Shown here piece by piece: positions 1 through 5,290 of a DNA stretch of 8,172 nt. Position 1 is the stretch's first letter, and every line of letters starts with the position of its first letter. The notes beneath the pieces were generated by a model. It did not search any database. It had not been told where the DNA came from and was given only the letters and a program-made list of their open reading frames with translations. The DNA is from Candidatus Woesearchaeota archaeon (GTDB taxonomy: Archaea > Nanobdellota > Nanobdellia > Woesearchaeales > JAHWHD01): contig JAHWHD010000009.1 of assembly GCA_019323525.1 (NCBI GenBank), positions 1 to 8,172 on the forward strand, given 5' to 3'. The position numbers and the translations under genes are program-made.

Positions 1-43
1 AATAGTTTATATCCCCCCATCTGTATGCTATATAGGTAACCAT
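1..43 (-). CDS. 5' fragment of an unidentified gene leaving the left edge
   Basis: An ATG at 43 (minus strand) opens a frame without a stop through to the window edge, 14 codons reading MVTYIAYRWGDINY. A TATA-like TTTATATA lies at 75-68, its centre about 28 bp before this ATG. That is the same spacing seen for the other leaderless genes here (1788, 2388, 4019, 6288). There is no Shine-Dalgarno site, as expected for a leaderless message. Fourteen codons are far too few to assign a family, and an open frame this short can arise by chance; the promoter geometry is the main support. It would follow the RuBisCO gene on the same strand but with its own promoter. Function unknown. Confidence 0.42.
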   Translation of the reverse strand, partial: MVTYIAYRWGDINY

Positions 44-67
44 ACTTATATAGTTTATGTTAAAAAG

Positions 68-75
68 TATATAAA
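68..75 (-). promoter_or_regulatory. TATA box for the leftward gene at 43
   Basis: On the minus strand this reads TTTATATA, 25-32 bp before the ATG at 43, the leaderless archaeal arrangement. The element is nearly palindromic (TATATAAA on the plus strand), but no plus-strand gene follows, so leftward use is favoured. The rest of 44-101 is AT-rich spacer; a T-run on the minus strand at 66-62 could help end the RuBisCO transcript. Confidence 0.4.
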
Positions 76-101
76 TAAAGAATTAAGGGGTTATAAAGCT
101 T

Positions 102-1394
102 CTATCCCCATTTATCTAAAGCCAAAGCAAGTTCTTTATGCGTCTTTGCATACTCTTTTAATGGAGTTCCTTCCATTGCAGCGTCAACTGCCTGACGCAT
201 CGCTGTTGCTCCTTGTCGCGTACCGTTTGGATGGCCGTGCACACCGCCTCCTGCCTGCATCACTATGTCATTGCCCATCACTTTCATAACTTTGTGCAGA
301 TGCAAAGGCGACAAGCCTCCAGATGCAACTGCCAGTGTTGGCTTTATTCCGTACCAGTCCTGGGTAAGAAGTTTTTCATGGGCACTGCCTTTGATGTACG
401 GCCATTCAACTTCGTGATGTACATGAAGTTCCTCTTTCCTAGAACCGTGCATCTTTCCAATACCTGCTGTGCCTATATGCAAAGTGTCTATCCCTATCAA
501 CCTGTAAGTCTTGGCAAGCACAAGCATTGAGATTCCTAGGTGCGGATTTCTTGTCAAAGCTCCGTGCATTGCCCTATGGCCATGAATCGCAAGTTTATGG
601 TCTTGTGCAAAGTCTCTTATACCTTGGAGCGCGCCCCAGCCTGCAGTAAGCACATCGTACATAATATACTCGCCGCCATTATCCAGTACCATCTTAGCTC
701 TCTTGATCATGTCGTTGTACGGACCAGTGATATTTGCAAGGTATAACTTTTTTTCTCCTGTCTCTTTCTCTGCCTTATCACGAGCCTTGAACGTAAGCTC
801 CATGCGTTTCTCGAACTTGTTGAATGTCATGGATGTTAGGTTTTCGTCGTCCTTCACTAAGTCAAGACCGCCAGCCCAGGAGTCGTAAGCTACTTTTGCG
901 TGCTGTGCTGATGTAAGGCCGACTTTTGGCTTTACAATCGTGCCTACAAATGGTCTTTTTTTGACAGACGTCATTTTTCTTATTCCTTTAACACCGTATT
1001 GAGGGCCGCGAAAGGCTTTAACATGTTTTTTTGTGAAAATAATGTCTTCAAACCTTAAACCTTTTACTTCCTTCATGCCGAAGATATTTCCAGCTATGCT
1101 GGACAGTATGCCTGGCATGTTGCCTGCTTCAAACAAATCTTCAGGGTAAGCAATCTTTACCTGGCCTGTTTCAGGGTTAATAGAGAATACGTGCGGCTTA
1201 AGTGTCCTTGCAATCTTTGGGTTCATCGTGTGGATGTGCGTCCATGTACCTATAGAAGATTCTCCTGCAAGGTATTCGCAAAGTCTCTTTAATGAAGTTC
1301 CTCTCCTTGGCTCTGCGTAGTACTCAACAACAACATCAGTCTTTTTAGGTTTATATTTAAGATCAAGAAATTCTAGATTGCCGTATACAGTCAT
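102..1394 (-). CDS. rbcL: Ribulose-bisphosphate carboxylase, large subunit, form III (archaeal)
   Basis: Full-length 430-residue RuBisCO. It should carboxylate ribulose-1,5-bisphosphate to two 3-phosphoglycerate in the cytoplasm; in archaea form III serves AMP/nucleoside breakdown rather than a Calvin cycle. The catalytic set is present (plant equivalents in brackets): E45 (E60) in GESSIGTWT; K155 and K157 (K175, K177) in TIVKPKVGL; the carbamylated lysine and metal ligands K181, D183, E184 (K201, D203, E204) in GGLDLVKDDEN; H273 and R274 (H294, R295) in HGHRAMHG; H306 (H327); loop-6 K314 (K334) in GTAGIGKMHG; S358 (S379) in ASGG; and the phosphate-binding glycines at 382-384. Length fits form III without the extra insertion of some form II/III enzymes. 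One oddity is SGGLSPLHLH (358-367), where many form III enzymes have SGGLHPG. The ATG at 1394 has a GAGGTG site five bases upstream. AMP phosphorylase and ribose-1,5-bisphosphate isomerase genes are not in the window. Assignment is near certain; the subform is less sure. Confidence 0.97.
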   Translation of the reverse strand: MTVYGNLEFLDLKYKPKKTDVVVEYYAEPRRGTSLKRLCEYLAGESSIGTWTHIHTMNPKIARTLKPHVFSINPETGQVKIAYPEDLFEAGNMPGILSSIAGNIFGMKEVKGLRFEDIIFTKKHVKAFRGPQYGVKGIRKMTSVKKRPFVGTIVKPKVGLTSAQHAKVAYDSWAGGLDLVKDDENLTSMTFNKFEKRMELTFKARDKAEKETGEKKLYLANITGPYNDMIKRAKMVLDNGGEYIMYDVLTAGWGALQGIRDFAQDHKLAIHGHRAMHGALTRNPHLGISMLVLAKTYRLIGIDTLHIGTAGIGKMHGSRKEELHVHHEVEWPYIKGSAHEKLLTQDWYGIKPTLAVASGGLSPLHLHKVMKVMGNDIVMQAGGGVHGHPNGTRQGATAMRQAVDAAMEGTPLKEYAKTHKELALALDKWG

Positions 1395-1399
1395 AATAA

Positions 1400-1437
1400 C
1401 ACCTCTTTTGACATATTAGAGAAATTGATATTTATAT
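1400..1437 (-). promoter_or_regulatory. RuBisCO promoter and ribosome binding site
   Basis: On the minus strand, ATATAAAT at 1437-1430 is a good TATA box, preceded by an A-rich BRE-like GAAAACC that runs into the end of the upstream gene. Transcription would start near 1410, giving a leader of about 15 bases holding GAGGTG (1405-1400), five bases before the ATG. RuBisCO is therefore probably transcribed on its own rather than only by read-through. Confidence 0.6.
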
Positions 1438-1443
1438 GGTTTT

Positions 1444-1788
1444 CTAAAAGAACATTGCAGCTAGAAGCCTGAATGTCTCGTTAAGATGTTCTGGGGCAAG
1501 CCTTGTCTGGAGTTTTGTTTTTTTCTGGAAGCCCCTCATAACTCTTTTTGCGCCTTTTCTTTCGCCCATGACTGTGACAATAACGTTGTAGTCGTTCTGT
1601 GCCAAAGCTACTGCGTCCAGGCATTTTGAGACCATCAACAGGTAAGTCTTATCCCTTTCTCTAACAGGCAGCCTGTACTTGATAACATCTTCCCTGCCAA
1701 CCTCTGTTTGGATAAAATCATTAGAGTATCTTTTGATTAAATCTTCAATACTATCAAGGTATGTTGCAACACGTGTCTCGCAGAACAT
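1444..1788 (-). CDS. Small soluble protein of unknown function
   Basis: 114 residues, no family recognised. It looks like a compact alpha/beta protein. The first half carries a helix-like stretch (DSIEDLIKRYSNDFIQ, 12-27) and a basic segment, followed by a hydrophobic strand-like piece (KTYLLMVSKCLDAVALA). The middle has a clear strand (YNVIVTVMGE), then a very basic region (RKGAKRVMRGFQKKTK) that could bind nucleic acid or phosphate, and a hydrophobic end (FRLLAAMFF). There is no signal peptide or membrane segment. The ATG at 1788 lacks a Shine-Dalgarno site but sits about 26 bp after a TATA box (1817-1810), so it is probably leaderless and separate from the pair upstream. The reading frame is well supported; function is not. 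Confidence 0.75.
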   Translation of the reverse strand: MFCETRVATYLDSIEDLIKRYSNDFIQTEVGREDVIKYRLPVRERDKTYLLMVSKCLDAVALAQNDYNVIVTVMGERKGAKRVMRGFQKKTKLQTRLAPEHLNETFRLLAAMFF

Positions 1789-1809
1789 ATCAGGTGTAGA
1801 AGTAGGGAT

Positions 1810-1817
1810 GTTTATAT
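1810..1817 (-). promoter_or_regulatory. TATA box for the leaderless gene at 1788
   Basis: Minus-strand ATATAAAC, centred about 26 bp before the ATG at 1788, with no ribosome site between. It lies immediately downstream of the stop codon of the preceding gene (1821-1823). Confidence 0.55.
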
Positions 1818-1820
1818 TGT

Positions 1821-2099
1821 TTATTCTGGTTCTTCATAGATTATCTTGTAATCATAACTTAGCCTGAACTGTCTTAACTCTCTTCCATCAGGGCATATAT
1901 GGGCGAACTTCATGGGAGGGTAATGAGTGCCTGGAAGGTATACAATATCATCACAGAACTTGCACCTGACGATCTTCTTTAATTTGTCCTTATCTGGGCA
2001 TTCAATTTCGCAGATTGATTTAGATTCTTCGTGCTTTCTGCATGCTTTATCAGGGCATAGAAGATAAGTTACAGATCTTTCTAATTCAGTTTTTTTCAT
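1821..2099 (-). CDS. Cys-rich small protein, putative zinc-binding
   Basis: 92 residues from the ATG at 2099. A TTG two codons earlier (2105) is an alternative: it is better placed for the GAGGT at 2121-2117 (11 bases away, against 17 for the ATG). I prefer the ATG because its MKKTELERS start is natural. Cysteines come in pairs: C15/C20 in CPDKAC, C30/C34 in CEIEC, C46/C49 in CKFC, then H59 and an H67/C69 pair in HICPDG. This could hold one or two zinc sites; the CX2C followed by H-x-C resembles a zinc ribbon or zinc finger. No enzyme motif is visible. The gene overlaps the upstream gene by 14 bp, so the two are likely co-transcribed and translationally coupled. The zinc role is inferred from Cys/His spacing only. 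Confidence 0.75.
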   Translation of the reverse strand: MKKTELERSVTYLLCPDKACRKHEESKSICEIECPDKDKLKKIVRCKFCDDIVYLPGTHYPPMKFAHICPDGRELRQFRLSYDYKIIYEEPE

Positions 2100-2388
2100 C
2101 TTCAAACAATTTGTTTACCTCTTTCTCAAGAAGGTAAAAATTTCTTGTTTTCATGTAAAGCCGATACATCTCTGCACAGTATTGCTCAGGTTTTGGCCTA
2201 TAGTTGTAACCTAAGCGTCTGATTGCGTTAAGTGCGCAGTAGTCAATAGTGTATCTTTCGAAGTTGTCGGTTGTTTGTGAGTAATCCTTTGCCCACCCAG
2301 TTAGGAGTTCTGGGAGTTTGTCATCGTCCTTTTCATCAATAAACTGCCAGTCATCAATCCCATGCTCGTACCAAATATTATCAGCCAT
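2086..2388 (-). CDS. Small acidic aromatic-rich protein, unknown function
   Basis: 100 residues, not recognised. It is striking for its aromatic content: ten Tyr, three Trp and four Phe. The N-terminus is acidic (DDWQFIDEKDDDKLPEL, 12-28). The C-terminal half looks helical, with Tyr spaced along it (YCAEMYRLYMKTRNFYLLEK, 70-89). No membrane segment, signal peptide or metal motif is seen; the two cysteines (C51, C71) are isolated. The ATG at 2388 has no Shine-Dalgarno site, but a CTTTAAAC element lies about 25 bp upstream, consistent with a leaderless message. It is the first gene of a two-gene unit with the Cys-rich gene, whose start lies inside its end. The composition suggests a protein- or RNA-binding helical domain, but this is a guess. 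Confidence 0.75.
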   Translation of the reverse strand: MADNIWYEHGIDDWQFIDEKDDDKLPELLTGWAKDYSQTTDNFERYTIDYCALNAIRRLGYNYRPKPEQYCAEMYRLYMKTRNFYLLEKEVNKLFEDEKN

Positions 2389-2410
2389 GTAGTATGTCTA
2401 GAATATTTGG

Positions 2411-2417
2411 TTTAAAG
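2411..2417 (-). promoter_or_regulatory. TATA-like box for the leaderless pair starting at 2388
   Basis: Minus-strand CTTTAAA centred about 25 bp before the ATG at 2388. The same CTTTAAA form recurs before the genes at 6288 and 7039, which suggests it is an accepted TATA variant in this genome. Confidence 0.45.
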
Positions 2418-2463
2418 ATTAAGTCAATAGTGAGAATATATGACCTTAACTAAATCAGAATGA

Positions 2464-2507
2464 TTTATATATGACGTAATCAATCATTTATGAAAAAAAG
2501 AGGTTGA
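2464..2507 (+). promoter_or_regulatory. Promoter and ribosome site of the membrane-anchored gene
   Basis: TTTATATA at 2464-2471 is a strong TATA box; transcription should start near 2493, leaving a leader of about 15 bases. That leader contains AGAGGTTGA (2499-2507), a good Shine-Dalgarno site ending just before the ATG at 2509. The promoter lies back to back with the leftward one at 2411-2417. Confidence 0.6.
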
Positions 2508-2508
2508 A

Positions 2509-3864
2509 ATGGACAGCAGTTTACTTGACTGGGTAAGGAAAGCTAGGCTTGATGGTTATGATGAGAGCTACATAAGGAAAGCTATGACCAAGCAAGGCTA
2601 TGATTCTAAAGAGATATCAAGGGCTTTGATCCAGCCGAAAAGGGGTAAAGGACATCATGTTTTTATTGCTGTGATTGTTGTTGTAATCTTACTTTCAATC
2701 GCTGGGTTGAGTTATTGGTTTGTTATCAAGCCAAGGATGTTTTACTCTGGCTTTATTGAAGAGGCGTATGCTGGAGCAGAGGGACAGCTGTTTACAGCAA
2801 AAGAACTTGTAAGGGTAGAGTTAAGTAAAGGTTTTTTTGCAAGGTATCATGGAAAAAGCCTTGATGATAGCGATGAAATAAAATGTTTTATTGGAAGTAA
2901 GTCAGCCTTATGTGTCCAGCGTTCAGATTGGTCAGGTAAGGAGGTTAAGCTATATTATGATTGCGATGTTTATGCTAATACCTGTGAACAGCTTACTATT
3001 GATTATGAACATTTCGAGGAGAAACTTGCGCAGGTCTCTGGTTTAGATGAAGAAGAGACATTTACTATTATTGCTTTTGAGGATCAAGACGCGCTTATCT
3101 TTAATTGCGCCTCTAACATTGAAACTGAGGATCTAATTGAGACTGGCTCTAGGTTTGGCTCAGAATATAATGAGTTGAGCCAGACAAAGATAGGGGTTCA
3201 TATTGACAGCGAACTTAAAAAAGTTTCAAGATTGCCTTTTGATTTAAGAGTTAACCCTAAACCCGTGGGATACAACGAGATTAAACAAGATCTTGAGGCA
3301 GGCAAGACTCAAATGTTCGTAACAGATCTGGTCATAATGTCTGTAAAGTTTGCTCTAGGAATGACGAAAACAAAAATCGAGACAGAGGCTGCTCAATACG
3401 AGTGGGATTCTCTGAAGGGTAAATCTGACTTAGTTTTGTACAGGTCTCAACTGCGCGCTCTTGTGGAAGACCTCGAAAATGAATATCTAAGTAATCGCGA
3501 GACTGGGGTTTCTATGCCTAGGATATACGATGATGCGGATTTTGTTGGTTCATCAAAAATTCGAGAACAGAGTTTGAACATTTTTAATGATTTGGAATCT
3601 GAACTGAATGATCTTGCAAATAATTATTTCCATGATGAGATACAAAAACTAAAAGAGCCTGTGAATGAAAGTATTGAAAGCGAGATTATGCGCCTGAGGA
3701 TTTTACAGGTGCTCATGTTCAAGGGGTTAATATCTGACAACTGCATAGACAGTCGTTCAGAATCTGGGAAGAGTTGTCAAAGGGATTATGCTAAACGATT
3801 AGGTAACTTTCAGTTATGCGAGATTCTGATCCCTGAAGGGCTATGTGAAGAAGCGTTCACCTAA
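2509..3864 (+). CDS. Single-pass membrane protein with Cys-containing outer domain
   Basis: 451 residues, family not recognised. Residues 1-41 form a short helical domain with two similar halves (around WVRKARLDGYDESYIRKAM and KQGYDSKEISRAL), resembling a small UBA-like or helix-repeat module often seen at the N-terminus of DPANN membrane proteins. After a basic stretch (44-50) comes one membrane helix at about 51-73. The positive-inside rule places the N-terminus in the cytoplasm and residues 75-451 outside. The outer part has cysteines at 126, 135, 152 and 159, one near 200, and four near the end (412, 423, 437, 446), suitable for disulfides. The middle (about 270-400) is acidic and helical with possible coiled coil. 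The end, CQRDYAKRLGNFQLCE, resembles Cys-spaced units I associate with DPANN surface proteins. Its stop overlaps the stop of the convergent small gene. Likely a surface receptor, adhesion or assembly protein; this is inference. Confidence 0.85.
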   Translation: MDSSLLDWVRKARLDGYDESYIRKAMTKQGYDSKEISRALIQPKRGKGHHVFIAVIVVVILLSIAGLSYWFVIKPRMFYSGFIEEAYAGAEGQLFTAKELVRVELSKGFFARYHGKSLDDSDEIKCFIGSKSALCVQRSDWSGKEVKLYYDCDVYANTCEQLTIDYEHFEEKLAQVSGLDEEETFTIIAFEDQDALIFNCASNIETEDLIETGSRFGSEYNELSQTKIGVHIDSELKKVSRLPFDLRVNPKPVGYNEIKQDLEAGKTQMFVTDLVIMSVKFALGMTKTKIETEAAQYEWDSLKGKSDLVLYRSQLRALVEDLENEYLSNRETGVSMPRIYDDADFVGSSKIREQSLNIFNDLESELNDLANNYFHDEIQKLKEPVNESIESEIMRLRILQVLMFKGLISDNCIDSRSESGKSCQRDYAKRLGNFQLCEILIPEGLCEEAFT

Positions 3865-4019
3865 AAATTATAGCTTCCATCATCAAACCATTTTCTCTTG
3901 TAGAAGCCATACCAAAGCGCTATAGCCAGCATTACAGCTGCCCAAACATACCACTGTAGCATTAAAAGTACTAAGATTATTGCGATACTTACAATGCTGA
4001 ACATAGCGTTTGCTTTCAT
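3861..4019 (-). CDS. 52-residue hydrophobic membrane peptide
   Basis: A short frame from ATG 4019 to TAG 3861. Residues 1-5 are MKANA. Residues 6-40 are almost wholly hydrophobic (SIVSIAIILVLLMLQWYVW, then AAVMLAIALWYGFY), enough for one long or two short membrane helices with a turn near LQWY. The tail is basic then acidic-aromatic (KRKWFDDGSYNF), so the C-terminal KRK should sit in the cytoplasm. Support comes from the hydrophobic composition, a TATA box about 27 bp upstream (4050-4043) giving a leaderless message, and a neat 4-bp stop-to-stop overlap with the neighbouring gene that leaves no unused sequence. There is no Shine-Dalgarno site. Function unknown; it could be a small subunit or regulator of a membrane complex. 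Confidence 0.7.
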   Translation of the reverse strand: MKANAMFSIVSIAIILVLLMLQWYVWAAVMLAIALWYGFYKRKWFDDGSYNF

Positions 4020-4030
4020 ATACTACAGTA

Positions 4031-4060
4031 TATATAAGGAAGTATATAAAGGTTATTTAG
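4031..4060. promoter_or_regulatory. Divergent promoter between the genes at 4019 and 4083
   Basis: The near-symmetric TATATAAA at 4043-4050 can act as a TATA box both ways. Leftward, it lies 27 bp before the ATG at 4019 (leaderless). Rightward, it lies about 36 bp before the ATG at 4083, giving a leader of roughly 10 bases. A second TATATAAG (4031-4038) and a weaker TTATTTAG (4053-4060, 26 bp before 4083) are alternatives for the rightward gene. No ribosome site precedes either start. Confidence 0.5.
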
Positions 4061-4082
4061 TTGGGACTTTTTTCTTTGAGAT

Positions 4083-4874
4083 ATGAACCTGAAAGGCCTT
4101 GTTTATATCAAAAGCAGAGGACTTCCTACGCCACGCGGTTTGGTGTTTTTTCTACCTGAAGATATGAAGGATAAGGAGTTCAGGGCTTGTGTAGATGCCC
4201 TTTATGGTGTTAGAGATTATACTGCAATCTATTGTTTTGATACAGCTGAGCCATTGTCACAGCATTCGTTACGGGAGAAGGATGAGGGAGAGAATGAAGT
4301 GTGTATAGACCTTTTTGAGAAGACTGTCGAAGGATTGATTGAGAAGGTTTCTAATAAGCGCCGTGTTAAAGAGAGGAATGTGGCGTTGCTTGTACAGCAT
4401 GCATGGGGAGAGATGAACGATGAATGGGACACTGATATCGCTTATTCGGGAAGGGCTACTAAGACTGTCAATAATGCGCGTGGAGTTTACTACATAGATG
4501 GAGTGCGAGGTTTTAGAGGTGATGAGGATCTTCATCCAGATTTTGCATGTACAATTCCGGTTATTGGCGGGAGGAGGCATATGCCTGAAGCTAATATCAA
4601 CTGGGAGATATCAAGAGATTATTTGGATAGGATTCTAGCTCACATGGACAGGATTAAATATGATGATTTTTACATGGATTTCTGGATAAACAAGCCCGGA
4701 ATTGCTTTTAATCCAAGGTTTAATAATGTGGTCAACTTGTTTTATCATGATTTTGCTGTTCAAGGAGCTTGTGACGAAATCTTTGCTGAACTGCTCCTAA
4801 AAGAGGTGGTATTTTGCAAGAGCACGAGGTTAAGATCCTGGAGATTGATGAGGGAAAGGTTGAAGAAAGGCTGA
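4083..4874 (+). CDS. Protein of unknown function
   Basis: 263 residues, soluble, not recognised. The start is hydrophobic and strand-like (MNLKGLVYIKSRGLPTPRGL). A strand-like ALLVQHAWGEMNDEWDTDI (about 100-118) contains His, Glu and Asp residues that could bind metal. A conserved-looking stretch rich in Arg, Gly and Asp follows (YYIDGVRGFRGDEDLHPDF), and then a strand (ACTIPVIGGRRHMPEANINW) with another His. This could be a hydrolase, but no known active-site signature is present. The last residues, encoded from about 4805, change character (basic STRLRSWRLMRERLKKG) and overlap the CYTH gene by 61 bp. A TAA in another frame at 4798-4800 sits immediately before the CYTH ribosome site. This suggests the original end lay there and the tail results from a frameshift or sequencing error. 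It heads a two-gene unit with the CYTH gene. Confidence 0.8.
   Translation: MNLKGLVYIKSRGLPTPRGLVFFLPEDMKDKEFRACVDALYGVRDYTAIYCFDTAEPLSQHSLREKDEGENEVCIDLFEKTVEGLIEKVSNKRRVKERNVALLVQHAWGEMNDEWDTDIAYSGRATKTVNNARGVYYIDGVRGFRGDEDLHPDFACTIPVIGGRRHMPEANINWEISRDYLDRILAHMDRIKYDDFYMDFWINKPGIAFNPRFNNVVNLFYHDFAVQGACDEIFAELLLKEVVFCKSTRLRSWRLMRERLKKG
4802..4809 (+). promoter_or_regulatory. Ribosome binding site that fixes the TTG start of the CYTH gene
   Basis: AGAGGTGG, a near-perfect Shine-Dalgarno sequence, ends four bases before the TTG at 4814. It lies inside the end of the upstream gene and follows directly after an out-of-frame TAA (4798-4800). Confidence 0.65.
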
Positions 4875-5290
4875 AGCAGCTTGGAGCTTCGCTGGTTTTT
4901 GACGGAGATTTGTTTTCTATATACTTTAATCGCGAAATTGACGTGTTAAGGTTGAGGAAGTTAGGTGATAAGGTCTTATTGACGCATAAGTTCAGGAAAG
5001 AAGGGTTTTATGATGAGACTGAGGTTTTAGTTGATGATTTTGACAGTGCAAGGCTGCTGCTCGGAAAGCTTGGCCTTGAAGAGTATGCTACTGATTTCAG
5101 GAGAAGGAAGTCTTTCAAGGTTGGTAATTTTAGGGTTGATATGGATTTCTATGAAGATATCCCCTGTTTTATTGAGATAGAGGCTGAGTCAAGGGAAGAG
5201 TTAGAGAAAGGTATAAAGCTGTTAGGTTTTAGTTTAGAGGATGCTAAGTTCTGGTCAGGGAAACAGGTGAAAGAGTATTATAACATTTAA
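4814..5290 (+). CDS. CYTH-domain protein (class IV adenylate cyclase / thiamine-triphosphatase family)
   Basis: 158 residues, a single complete CYTH triphosphate-tunnel domain. Members bind triphosphates with metal ions inside a beta barrel and act as inorganic triphosphatase, thiamine triphosphatase or adenylate cyclase. The signature ExExK is residues 3-7 (EHEVK). The barrel strands then show the expected charged pattern: LRLRK (45-49), a Lys at 59, ETEV (68-71), RRRKSF (96-101), RVDMDF (107-112) and EIEAE (121-125). The start must be the TTG at 4814: the motif begins at residue 3, and a strong ribosome site is correctly spaced before it. Length and motif order resemble archaeal CyaB-like proteins; actual activity cannot be told from sequence, and phosphatase is as likely as cyclase. 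It follows the unknown gene at 4083 in an operon and overlaps it by 61 bp; its stop overlaps that of the convergent gene by 4 bp. Confidence 0.93.
   Translation: MQEHEVKILEIDEGKVEERLKQLGASLVFDGDLFSIYFNREIDVLRLRKLGDKVLLTHKFRKEGFYDETEVLVDDFDSARLLLGKLGLEEYATDFRRRKSFKVGNFRVDMDFYEDIPCFIEIEAESREELEKGIKLLGFSLEDAKFWSGKQVKEYYNI

Noticed and set aside
213..888. Several plus-strand open frames of 61-105 codons opposite the RuBisCO gene
   Set aside because: They lie wholly antisense to a gene with a complete set of conserved catalytic residues, have Cys/His/Ser-rich compositions typical of shadow frames, and lack promoters or ribosome sites.
1679..1867. Plus-strand open frame of 62 codons
   Set aside because: It lies antisense to the ends of two minus-strand genes and covers their leaderless promoter; no start signal of its own.
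2490..2507. Five-codon mini-ORF (MKKRG then TGA) just before the 2509 gene
   Set aside because: Its bases are the A-run and Shine-Dalgarno site of the real gene, and the ATG is slightly too close to the TATA box. A regulatory uORF is possible but unsupported.
4229..4580. Two minus-strand open frames inside the 4083 gene
   Set aside because: Ser/Thr/Ile-rich shadow frames overlapping each other and the sense gene; no TATA or ribosome site.
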